7,376 nt of DNA from Bacteroidetes bacterium SW_11_45_7 (GTDB lineage Bacteria; Bacteroidota; Bacteroidia; Chitinophagales; SW-11-45-7), in assembly GCA_003022985.1 (NCBI GenBank), contig PXTV01000249.1, positions 1 through 7,376 of the forward strand, read 5' to 3'. Shown piece by piece: positions 1-5,279 of this stretch. Both the position numbers and the translations under genes were made by a program. How positions within the stretch are numbered: the first letter of the stretch is position 1; each line of letters starts with the position of its first letter. The notes under the pieces are model-generated. The model did no database searches. It was given only the letters and a program-made list of their open reading frames with translations, and was not told the DNA's origin.

Positions 1-72
1 CGGGAGGGTCCTCTGTTAAGAGTTCGTTTCGTGCTTGCTTTCAACAAGGTGTCTCGGCCGGGCAAACCAAAA

Positions 73-124
73 GTACCTGCCTCACCTCGCCTCGCCTCGC
101 TTCAGGCGAGGGATAATGAGGTAC
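73..124 (-). terminator. GC-rich nested hairpin, possible terminator of the hydroxylase gene
   Basis: An outer pair GTACCT (73-78) / AGGTAC (119-124) encloses an inner 8-bp stem CCTCGCCT (90-97) / AGGCGAGG (104-111) with a 6-nt loop. The left side also carries three tandem copies of CCTCG (85-99). On the minus strand the structure lies 26 bp after the hydroxylase stop codon and is followed by TTTT, so it could end that transcript. The T run is short and the outer stem is separated from the inner one, so this is a candidate only. It could equally be a repeat-derived hairpin. Confidence 0.35.
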
Positions 125-149
125 GCGTTTTTGTGATGAACCTTTTTTC

Positions 150-854
150 TTAGCCCGAAACGTGTTGTAAAGATCTTTGCAAGGGTAAGCCAGCTTTCAC
201 CAAGCCCTTGACAGGTTGGATGATACGTTCCAATGTCTTAGCTGATGCCCGCTTGTGAAATGGTATTTGTTTGTCAATGCCATGCAGCAAATGGGTGGCA
301 ATGACCATAGCGCACACATCATTTTCGATGTGAGCGTATTCGGGTCGTATGATGTCAATAATCATAATGATGCGTTCTTTATCCGTTTTGTTCCAGGCTT
401 CATGGGGCTGCGCATCGCAAAAAGGAAGCATCTTGCCTTCTTGCCATCCTCTCTTTTCCTGGCAAACCCTGAAGCCACAATTCGGCAATCCTTCAGGGAC
501 GCTAATACCCAGATGATTGCGTACAATAGCGTTGGTATCGCCCTGGTGCTCAGTAACGGCTGTATTGGGAGCCATCCGGCTCAATGAAACGGATACAACA
601 TTGGGAATTGATTCCAGAACAGAAATGGTGCGAGGGGCGTACCGGCAGTTCTTATGGTTGCGATACTTCCAGGAGATGAAAGGAAGGGTTAACCATTCGT
701 ACGAGCTACGTTGTGGTTTATGAAATCGATAAGGTTTCATGACCCGGTAGTGCTGCTCGATAAGCTGCAACATCTCTTCCCTTATCATTTCGGCATTCTG
801 CTCGATTGGCGCGATCCAGGGGGGGGGTCGTTTTGTCGAATACACAAGGATCAT
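150..854 (-). CDS. Aspartyl/asparaginyl beta-hydroxylase family 2-oxoglutarate dioxygenase (N-terminus frameshifted)
   Basis: This reads as a cytosolic Fe(II)/2-oxoglutarate oxygenase of the Asp/Asn beta-hydroxylase (Asp_Arg_Hydrox) family, with a double-stranded beta-helix fold. Counting from the ATG at 854 (234 residues), the key positions are H103 in EHQGDTN, R112 and H114 in VRNHLGI, H151 in PHEAWNKTD and R161 in ERIIMIID. Their spacing matches the two iron-binding histidines and the 2-oxoglutarate-binding Arg/His/Arg of human AspH, a family that uses a His-only iron dyad without the usual acidic ligand. No signal peptide or membrane segment is seen. The in-frame start at 854 gives an odd beginning (MILVYSTKRPPPW). 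The family-like N-terminus, ending ...VFDKTTPP before W13, lies in another frame at 820-918, so the original protein was probably 255 residues. The gene stands alone and its substrate is unknown. Family assignment is firm; whether the gene is functional as sequenced is not. Confidence 0.85.
   Translation of the reverse strand: MILVYSTKRPPPWIAPIEQNAEMIREEMLQLIEQHYRVMKPYRFHKPQRSSYEWLTLPFISWKYRNHKNCRYAPRTISVLESIPNVVSVSLSRMAPNTAVTEHQGDTNAIVRNHLGISVPEGLPNCGFRVCQEKRGWQEGKMLPFCDAQPHEAWNKTDKERIIMIIDIIRPEYAHIENDVCAMVIATHLLHGIDKQIPFHKRASAKTLERIIQPVKGLVKAGLPLQRSLQHVSG
819..827 (-). repeat. Nine-base homopolymer (poly-C on the coding strand) in the hydroxylase 5' region
   Basis: Nine consecutive G on the plus strand, so C9 in the coding direction, lie between ACGA and TGG. 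With eight C the upstream and downstream reading frames join; with nine they do not. It is the longest homopolymer seen in the window and marks the exact frameshift point. Confidence 0.9.
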
Positions 855-918
855 TGCCGTGATAAGGGTGTTGCAAAAATCGATACCATGGATCTGGATG
901 GGAAGCAGGAGTCGTCAT
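820..918 (-). other. Displaced N-terminal coding segment of the hydroxylase
   Basis: From the ATG at 918 a 33-codon stretch reads MTTPASHPDPWYRF... and ends in VFDKTTPP. It then runs into the C9 tract, after which this frame gives unrelated sequence. Removing one C joins it to WIAPIEQN in the downstream frame, giving the pattern YxG...FDxxxxPWIxxIExNxxxIRxE, which resembles the start of bacterial homologues as I know them. It therefore looks like the authentic 5' end of the same gene. No Shine-Dalgarno sequence or clear promoter was found upstream of 918. Confidence 0.65.
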
Positions 919-1127
919 AGTGAATTAAGGGTGGCATCAAATTAATGAAAAATTAGATCAAATACCACGTTTTTATCAATAGAACATTTGTCTTCAGGCG
1001 TGAAAAAATGGCTCCCCCTACACTTTCGGTTGGCATAGTTTGTTCAAATTTTTCAGCTTTTGTAGCTATTTATGAAAAAGGAAGGGAATCAAATTGAAAT
1101 GATACAATAATGCGCTTAGAGGTTCCT
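919..1127. other. AT-rich intergenic stretch, no gene seen
   Basis: This is the left part of the long gap between the hydroxylase start and the thioesterase. I see only short open stretches, such as 29 codons from the ATG at 1008, with no family resemblance. No TAnnTTTG element is oriented toward the hydroxylase. Nothing here can be assigned. Confidence 0.6.
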
Positions 1128-1296
1128 GATAACAATGTGGCTAAAGCCACTGTTGTATGAGCTTTTGAACCCTTGGCCGGCAACTTTCCAAAAGTTACCG
1201 GAAAAGTGGGCGGTAGATGTGGAATCCATAAAGCGGAAAACTTTTGGAAAGTTATTCAATATTCATTGCCGTTGGCTTCAGCCAACGGATAACAAT
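1128..1296. mobile_element. MITE-like non-coding element with 9-bp flanking direct repeats
   Basis: The perfect direct repeat GATAACAAT (1128-1136 and 1288-1296) brackets a 151-bp insert (1137-1287). Each end of the insert is a hairpin. The left end is GTGGC-TAAA-GCCAC (1137-1150), with outer ACAA/TTGT pairs. The right end is CCGTTGGC-TTCA-GCCAACGG (1269-1288). The hairpin cores TGGCTAAAGCCA and, reversed, TGGCTGAAGCCA match at 11 of 12 positions and act as terminal inverted repeats. Inside is a perfect 15-bp inverted repeat, AACTTTCCAAAAGTT (1182-1196) and its complement (1239-1253); the left copy is itself a hairpin flanked by CCGG. No transposase is encoded, so movement would need help in trans. 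The likely interpretation is a MITE or REP-derived element with a target duplication; the family is not identified. Confidence 0.6.
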
Positions 1297-1354
1297 CAAT
1301 TCATGATAGCGGCTTACACTAACTTTTTCGCTTCTTAAATGGGTCGCTTTCCCC

Positions 1355-1362
1355 TACATTTG
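1355..1362 (+). promoter_or_regulatory. TAnnTTTG-type -7 element for the thioesterase gene
   Basis: TACATTTG matches the Bacteroidota -7 consensus TAnnTTTG exactly and lies 32 bp before the thioesterase ATG, which would leave a leader of roughly 25 nt. An upstream T-rich TTTTTCG near 1324-1330 could serve as the -33 region, but its spacing is longer than usual. The element lies outside the MITE-like insert. An 8-base motif of this kind can arise by chance. Confidence 0.4.
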
Positions 1363-1394
1363 CTGAATCTTATTCAAAATCAATACAGTTTTCT

Positions 1395-1913
1395 ATGGCT
1401 AAAGCTAAAACACCAAGTGAAACCGTGACTACAATGACGGAAATCGTATTACCCAACGACACCAACACGTTTAATAATCTTCGCGGTGGCAAGATTCTTC
1501 ATTGGATGGATGTCTGCTCTGCCATAAGCTCGAGTAAGCATACGGAATCGGTAGTTGTGACGGCTGCTGTTGACAATGTTTCGTTTGAAAATCCAATTCG
1601 CCTTGGCGATGTTGTTACAATCAATGCTAAGGTTACACGTGCTTTTAAAACATCCTTAGAGGTATTTTTGGAAGTATACGCTGACAATATTCCAAATGGC
1701 ACAAAATACAAGTCCAATGAGGCCTTTTATACGTTTGTGGGGCTTGATAGCAACGGCCAACCAAAGGAAGCGCCTGAATTAACGCCTGAATCCAAGAAAG
1801 AAAAGAAGCTTTACGAAGGAGCGCAGAAAAGACGTGAGTTACGTCTTGTTCTTGCAGGGCGTATGGAGCCGGAGAATGCCCCTGAATTGCGATCGTTATT
1901 TACGGGTGAATAA
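1395..1913 (+). CDS. Hotdog-fold acyl-CoA thioesterase (BACH/BFIT-like ACOT)
   Basis: This 172-residue protein is a cytosolic acyl-CoA hydrolase that releases free fatty acid and CoA. The single hotdog domain spans about residues 10-120. The signature LPNDTN..NNLRGGKILHWMD (19-39) carries the Asn (N24) and Asp (D39) positions expected for catalysis in this family. It is followed by VVTAAVDNVSFENPIRLGD and VTRAFKTSLEVFLEV, the characteristic beta strands. Where relatives usually have Gly before NL (TNPxGNL), this protein has Asn27. The highly charged tail (residues 130-172) contains a predicted helix. ATG 1395 gives the normal family start, with no Shine-Dalgarno sequence. The gene stands alone and converges with ytxJ across 98 bp. 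Bacterial members commonly act on medium- to long-chain acyl-CoA; the actual substrate cannot be read from the sequence. Confidence 0.9.
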   Translation: MAKAKTPSETVTTMTEIVLPNDTNTFNNLRGGKILHWMDVCSAISSSKHTESVVVTAAVDNVSFENPIRLGDVVTINAKVTRAFKTSLEVFLEVYADNIPNGTKYKSNEAFYTFVGLDSNGQPKEAPELTPESKKEKKLYEGAQKRRELRLVLAGRMEPENAPELRSLFTGE

Positions 1914-2011
1914 GAAAGGCAAAAAATTTCACCTAACACAAACTGATTTGCATGATATCGTGCTTTCAATCTTATATAAAAAAGAAAGTTGAATCTACAA
2001 GGCGAGAAATA

Positions 2012-2350
2012 TCAAATGGCAGCTTGTTGTTTGATCTTATCGGCCTTGATGGCTAAATGAGAGGTGTGATAAGTGCATTCCCCGTTTTGGATCAGTAAAA
2101 TCTGTGGCGACTGATGGGGCACATGGAAATCATAAGCAACTCGGTTGGACAGCGGTTTGTTGGCAATGATGTCCAAGTAGTAGACAAGAACAGTTTCAGA
2201 GTTAACGTCCCATTCCTCTTCGAGGTGCTCCTTGATCATCATACTCAATGAACAACGGGTACTGTGCTTGTAGATAAGCACGGGCTGTTGTTTTGAGAGC
2301 TCAAGAATGTTGGCCAGTTGAGCTTCATCAGTCAACTGATACCATTCCAT
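2012..2350 (-). CDS. ytxJ: YtxJ-type bacilliredoxin (bacillithiol system redox-active protein)
   Basis: This 112-residue thioredoxin-fold protein matches the YtxJ (DUF2847) family, proposed to remove bacillithiol from mixed disulfides on proteins. The diagnostic segment is PVLIYKHSTRCSLS (23-36), with the single candidate active cysteine at C33. Relatives usually read CPIS here, so Pro is replaced by Ser. HQSPQILLIQNG (79-90) supplies the cis-proline loop (P82) and the following strand, and a short C-terminal helix completes the domain. A second cysteine, C92, lies after this loop. No export signal is present, so the protein should be cytosolic. Its ATG lies 2 bp after the stop of a small lipoprotein gene, implying one transcript and likely coupled translation. 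Its presence suggests that the organism makes bacillithiol, although no biosynthesis gene is in the window. Confidence 0.9.
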   Translation of the reverse strand: MEWYQLTDEAQLANILELSKQQPVLIYKHSTRCSLSMMIKEHLEEEWDVNSETVLVYYLDIIANKPLSNRVAYDFHVPHQSPQILLIQNGECTYHTSHLAIKADKIKQQAAI

Positions 2351-2352
2351 GC

Positions 2353-2505
2353 TTAACTATTTTCCTCGGTTTGTTCTTGTTGTGGCTTTTCCGTAATCTT
2401 ATTGGGGCAACCGTGCTGACTACAAGATGTAATCGAGCCCAATAAAATAATAGCGAATAAGCCGGTTCCAATGAATTTGCTAGCTTGTCGCTTAAAATTT
2501 CTCAT
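2353..2505 (-). CDS. Small predicted lipoprotein (50 aa), upstream partner of ytxJ
   Basis: This short ORF reads MRNFKRQASKFIGTGLF..., has 50 residues, and its TAA is separated from the ytxJ ATG by only two bases. It has a basic N-terminus (R2, K5, R6, K10), a hydrophobic core at 11-26, and the lipobox ITSC with C28 as the lipidated cysteine. These are the features of a type II signal peptide. The mature peptide would be only about 23 residues, begins CSQHGCPNK, and ends in a Gln/Glu-rich hydrophilic tail with a second cysteine at C33. A good leftward promoter lies 59 bp upstream. The codon-level fit to a signal peptide and the tight spacing make it a likely real gene. I recognise no named family beyond a resemblance to small Bacteroidota lipoproteins carrying a GCP motif. 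Its function is unknown. Confidence 0.72.
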   Translation of the reverse strand: MRNFKRQASKFIGTGLFAIILLGSITSCSQHGCPNKITEKPQQEQTEENS

Positions 2506-2563
2506 AATTAATCTTTATTTGATGATCCTACATCTTTTTAACGAAAAATCAACTAAGATGTTA

Positions 2564-2595
2564 CAAAGGTAAATGTTTTTATAGATATTGGACAA
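2564..2595 (-). promoter_or_regulatory. Leftward promoter for the lipoprotein-ytxJ operon
   Basis: On the minus strand TACCTTTG (2571-2564) matches the TAnnTTTG -7 consensus exactly, and a TTG (2595-2593) lies 21 bp upstream as a -33 element, within the spacing usual for Bacteroidota promoters. Transcription would start around 2557, about 50 nt before the lipoprotein ATG. The -33 region abuts the ATG of the divergent Mpl-like gene, so polymerase bound here would cover that gene's start. Confidence 0.5.
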
Positions 2596-2596
2596 C

Positions 2597-3976
2597 ATGA
2601 ACATTCATCTTATCGCTGTAGGCGGCAGCATCATGCACAACCTTGCTATTGCCTTGCAAAACAAGGGATACAAGGTAACAGGTTCAGATGATGAGATTTT
2701 TGAACCGGCCAAAAGCCATTTACAAGAAAACAACCTGCTGCCACAGCAAACGGGCTGGTTTGAAGAGAATATTCATATCGGTTTAGATGCTGTTATAATC
2801 GGCATGCACGCTAAACAGGGAAATCCTGAGCTCGAGCGGGCACGTGCTTTACAAATTCCTATTTATTCCTTCCCGGAGTATGTATTTGAGCAGATAAAAA
2901 ATAAAAGAAGGGTGGTGATAGCAGGCAGTCATGGCAAGACCACTATTACCAGCATGATTCTGCACGTCCTGCGTCAACAGGAGCGAAAATTTGATTACTT
3001 GGTAGGTGCGGCTATAGAAGGGTTTGATCTTATGGTGCACATGAGTGAACAAGCGCCCGTAGCCGTGCTCGAGGGCGATGAGTATCTTACATCAGCTCTT
3101 GACCCATCTCCCAAGTTTTTACACTATCATCCCCACATTAGCTTAATCAGTGGCATTGCCTGGGATCATATCAATGTTTTCCCTACTTATAAGGAATATT
3201 TTCATCAATTTGAACGGTTTGTCCATTTGCATGAGCCCGGCAGTACCATTATCTATAATCAGGATGATCAGGAAATTCTGAAGCTTGTGCAGCAAAGTCG
3301 TCCCGACCTTTACTATGTGCCTTATCAACAGCCATCGTTCACGCCCCAGCAAAATGGCTCCTTGGTCCGTCAAAATAAGCATGACATTTTTGTTCCTGTT
3401 TTCGGTGGCCATAATATAGCTAACTTAGAAGGTGCCCGTCAGGTCTGTCATCAATTGGGTGTGGAAGATGATCAATTCATGGATGCCATGAAGACATTTA
3501 CCGGTGCTGGTAAACGATTGGAGTTAATCAGTGAGGGTAGCGATTGTGCATTTTACAGGGACTTTGCCCATGCTCCTTCAAAAGTGGAAGCAGTTGTTAA
3601 AGCGTTGAAAGAGCAATACCCTGCCAGAAAACTTATTGCGTGTTTGGAGCTACATACCTATAGCAGTTTGCAAAAGCACTTTTTGGCCCACTATGCCGGC
3701 AAAATGGGATATGCTGATGTCCCCATCGTCTATTTTAATAGCCATGAGCTTGCGTTGAAGCAGTTACCCATGCTTACGGAAGAAGATATTCGTGAGGGCT
3801 TTCAAAATGATGCCATACACGTTTTCACTGATAAAGATCAATTGGCGGCTTATATCCGGGAACAGCATGGGAAGAATACAAACTTTCTTTTTATGAGCTC
3901 GGGGCAATTTGATGGACTCGATATTCAAGCTTTGGCAAATGCTGTTTGTATAGATGGAACAAATCAGTCACAGTAA
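2597..3976 (+). CDS. mpl: Mpl-like Mur ligase (UDP-N-acetylmuramate:peptide ligase)
   Basis: This 459-residue ATP-dependent Mur ligase has the usual three domains. The N-terminal UDP-binding Rossmann region (1-100) starts MNIHLIAVGGSIMHNLA. The central ATPase domain has the P-loop GSHGKTT (110-116), VLEGDEY (157-163) and WDHINVFPT (189-197). A HNIAN hinge (272-276) precedes the C-terminal domain, which has DFAHAPSKV (322-330) and ELHTYSSL (351-358). The length and the SHGKTT, DFAHAPSKV and LELHTYSSL segments fit the Bacteroidota Mpl-like type. In characterised Mpl, the enzyme joins recycled L-Ala-gamma-D-Glu-meso-DAP to UDP-MurNAc in the cytosol. MurC is the main alternative; absence of the classical MurC motifs argues against it. 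The ATG at 2597 is preferred over an in-frame TTG at 2588 because relatives begin at this Met just before the GG-rich loop. No good rightward TAnnTTTG was found. Confidence 0.85.
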   Translation: MNIHLIAVGGSIMHNLAIALQNKGYKVTGSDDEIFEPAKSHLQENNLLPQQTGWFEENIHIGLDAVIIGMHAKQGNPELERARALQIPIYSFPEYVFEQIKNKRRVVIAGSHGKTTITSMILHVLRQQERKFDYLVGAAIEGFDLMVHMSEQAPVAVLEGDEYLTSALDPSPKFLHYHPHISLISGIAWDHINVFPTYKEYFHQFERFVHLHEPGSTIIYNQDDQEILKLVQQSRPDLYYVPYQQPSFTPQQNGSLVRQNKHDIFVPVFGGHNIANLEGARQVCHQLGVEDDQFMDAMKTFTGAGKRLELISEGSDCAFYRDFAHAPSKVEAVVKALKEQYPARKLIACLELHTYSSLQKHFLAHYAGKMGYADVPIVYFNSHELALKQLPMLTEEDIREGFQNDAIHVFTDKDQLAAYIREQHGKNTNFLFMSSGQFDGLDIQALANAVCIDGTNQSQ

Positions 3977-3980
3977 AATA

Positions 3981-4117
3981 GCCACTCCCGATTTTAGAAT
4001 CGGGAGAAATAGAGTAAGCTAATAAACGATTTTTTGCTTTGTTCATTCATTTTGAATATGACCGGTTCTTTGGGTAAAAAGTCTTTGTGCCTCCCGATGT
4101 CAAGCATCGGGAGTGGC
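3981..4117. repeat. REPIN-like pair of inverted CTCCCGAT hairpins
   Basis: Hairpin one is CTCCCGATT-TTAG-AATCGGGAG (3985-4006, 9-bp stem). Hairpin two is CTCCCGATG-TCAAG-CATCGGGAG (4091-4113, 9-bp stem). Their outer arms extend into a 12-bp inverted repeat, GCCACTCCCGAT (3981-3992) against ATCGGGAGTGGC (4106-4117). The two units are therefore in inverted orientation around an 84-bp AT-rich spacer. This is the layout of a REP doublet (REPIN). The first hairpin starts 9 bp after the mpl stop and could slow or end transcription, but it is followed by AAATAGAG and not by a T run. No RAYT transposase is in the window. Confidence 0.6.
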
Positions 4118-4337
4118 AAAACTACTCTCTTGGTTATGGCAGGTAAACTTCTCGAGTAAATCGTTACGTATAAATCAAGAAGCATGAGATCATCGATTGC
4201 TGTAATACCTTTAAGATGAGAATCGTTATATTACAAGATGAATGGGACTTTCCTCACAAAACCTGTTGAAAATTGTAATTTTTGCCGTTTTTGAAAGATC
4301 GTCTTGGCAAGCTTGAGGCAAATCCAGATCATATTTT
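4118..4337. other. Intergenic stretch before the exonuclease, no gene seen
   Basis: Together with the repeat doublet this completes a 361-bp gap between mpl and the exonuclease gene. No ORF with family features was found on either strand. TAATTTTTG (4276-4284) is one base longer between TA and TTTG than the Bacteroidota -7 consensus and might be a weak promoter for the exonuclease, but the match is imperfect. Confidence 0.5.
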
Positions 4338-5105
4338 ATGCAGTTAGCTCTTAAACGGCCCATCATTTTTTTCGATCTTGAAACAACGGGGATTAATGTA
4401 TCTACAGATCGGATAGTGGAGATGTCGGCCCTAAAAGTAACGCCAGAACAGCAAGAGATTGCAAAAACATGGCGCGTCAATCCCCAAAAGCCTATTCCTA
4501 AAGAGGCTGCCAATATTCACGGTATAACTGATGAGGATGTGAAAGATTTGCCTACATTTCCCCAAGTTGCTAAACAAGTGGAGGACTTTTTGGAGGGTTG
4601 TGATCTTGCCGGGTACAATTCCAACCGCTTTGACCTGCCGGTGCTTGTAGAAGAATTTTTACGTGCTGAACGGGACTTGAAATTGGAAAAACGCAATGTG
4701 GTTGATGTACAGCGGATTTTCCATCTCATGGAGAAGCGCACATTGGAAGCAGCTTTTCAGTTTTATTGCGGTAAAACACTCACCAACGCCCATAGCGCAG
4801 AAGCTGATGCCTGGGCCACCTACGAAGTGATGTGCTCACAATTGGAACGTTACCGGGAAGATTTGAAAAATGATATTCCGTTTTTGGATAAATTTACCAA
4901 AGACGGCAATTTTGTTGACATTGGCAGACGGATGATATACAAGGATGGCAAGCCCTACTTTAATTTTGGTAAGAATAAGGGCCGAGCCGTTGAACAGGTA
5001 TTACAAGAAGAGCCGCAATATTACGATTGGATGATGAAAAAAAACTTCCCACTGGATACAAAGCGTAAATTAACCGAAATTAAACTCAACATGGCTCATT
5101 CATAA
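4338..5105 (+). CDS. DEDDh 3'-5' exonuclease with C-terminal ExoX-like module
   Basis: This 255-residue protein has an N-terminal RNase T / DNA polymerase III epsilon-type exonuclease domain (about 6-170). Exo I is FFDLETTG (11-18) with D13 and E15. Exo II is NSNRFD (94-99) with D99. Exo III is HSAEAD (152-157) with H152 and D157. That is the complete metal-binding and general-base set of the DEDDh class. A second small module at about 205-248 reads FNFGKNKGRAVEQV...YYDWMMKKNF, the FGKxKG...YxxWxxxxxF pattern seen in ExoX-like C-terminal extensions and DUF3820-type domains, thought to bind nucleic acid. The protein is cytosolic and probably removes nucleotides from DNA 3' ends in repair. It could also be the proofreading subunit, but the extra module and the stand-alone position favour a repair exonuclease. 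The start at ATG 4338 leaves seven residues before the first strand, normal for the family. Confidence 0.88.
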   Translation: MQLALKRPIIFFDLETTGINVSTDRIVEMSALKVTPEQQEIAKTWRVNPQKPIPKEAANIHGITDEDVKDLPTFPQVAKQVEDFLEGCDLAGYNSNRFDLPVLVEEFLRAERDLKLEKRNVVDVQRIFHLMEKRTLEAAFQFYCGKTLTNAHSAEADAWATYEVMCSQLERYREDLKNDIPFLDKFTKDGNFVDIGRRMIYKDGKPYFNFGKNKGRAVEQVLQEEPQYYDWMMKKNFPLDTKRKLTEIKLNMAHS

Positions 5106-5141
5106 ATCAATAGTAACGCTTTGTCATGATGAAGGCATTCA

Positions 5142-5279
5142 ATGAGAAAGTTTAATAAGAATTTGAATAATAAGATGGTGATGGGGCATTTCAATGCAAG
5201 AGTTGTCAGCCGCATCACCTTATTTGCAGACGCATCTTGGCCTGTGGCTTGGGGCTCTATTAAAGTCTTGTCATTGTGA
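5142..5279 (+). CDS. Possible 45-aa small ORF overlapping the glycosyltransferase start
   Basis: An ATG at 5142 opens a 45-codon ORF (MRKFNKNLNNK...) whose TGA at 5277-5279 overlaps the GTG start of the mannosyltransferase as GTGA. This 4-base overlap is the arrangement typical of translational coupling. The peptide has a basic, Asn-rich first third and a Trp-containing end, with no recognised domain. The ORF also contains a hairpin. It is short enough to be chance, has no clear ribosome-binding site, and I do not recognise it. Confidence 0.2.
   Translation: MRKFNKNLNNKMVMGHFNARVVSRITLFADASWPVAWGSIKVLSL
5169..5224 (+). promoter_or_regulatory. Imperfect stem-loop in the glycosyltransferase leader
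   Basis: AATAAG-ATG-GTGATG (5169-5183) pairs with CATCACCTTATT (5213-5224) to give a 12-bp stem with a three-base bulge. The loop contains a smaller hairpin, GCAT-TTCA-ATGC (5186-5197). It ends about 50 nt before the GTG start. No T run follows, so it is unlikely to be a simple terminator. A leader-RNA role is possible but unproven. Confidence 0.3.

Noticed and set aside
1..6. CGGGAG at the window's left edge as part of another CTCCCGAT repeat
   Set aside because: Only six bases match and the rest is outside the window.
255..920. Rightward open frames opposite the hydroxylase (for example 255-587, 517-723, 711-920)
   Set aside because: They are antisense to a gene with clear catalytic motifs and show no domain features of their own.
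1008..1097. 29-codon ORF in the gap before the MITE-like element
   Set aside because: It is very short, with no signal peptide, domain, promoter or coupling to a neighbour.
1135..1338. Rightward 67-codon open frame
   Set aside because: Most of it consists of the hairpins and inverted repeats of the MITE-like element, and the peptide has no recognisable features.
1953..1966. Near-palindrome GCATGATATCGTGC between the convergent thioesterase and ytxJ genes
   Set aside because: It has no loop and no T run, and the mismatch leaves a short core. Not enough to call a terminator or operator.
2588..2596. TTG at 2588 as the mpl start
   Set aside because: It adds only three residues (MDN) before an ATG that matches the usual family start, with no ribosome-binding signal favouring TTG.
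3985..4006. Hairpin after mpl as a classic intrinsic terminator
   Set aside because: The stem is strong, but AAATAGAG follows instead of a T run, and it is one half of an inverted doublet, so it was called as a repeat.
3994..4185. Leftward 63-codon open frame after mpl
   Set aside because: It reads straight through both CTCCCGAT hairpins. Repeat sequence explains it better than coding.
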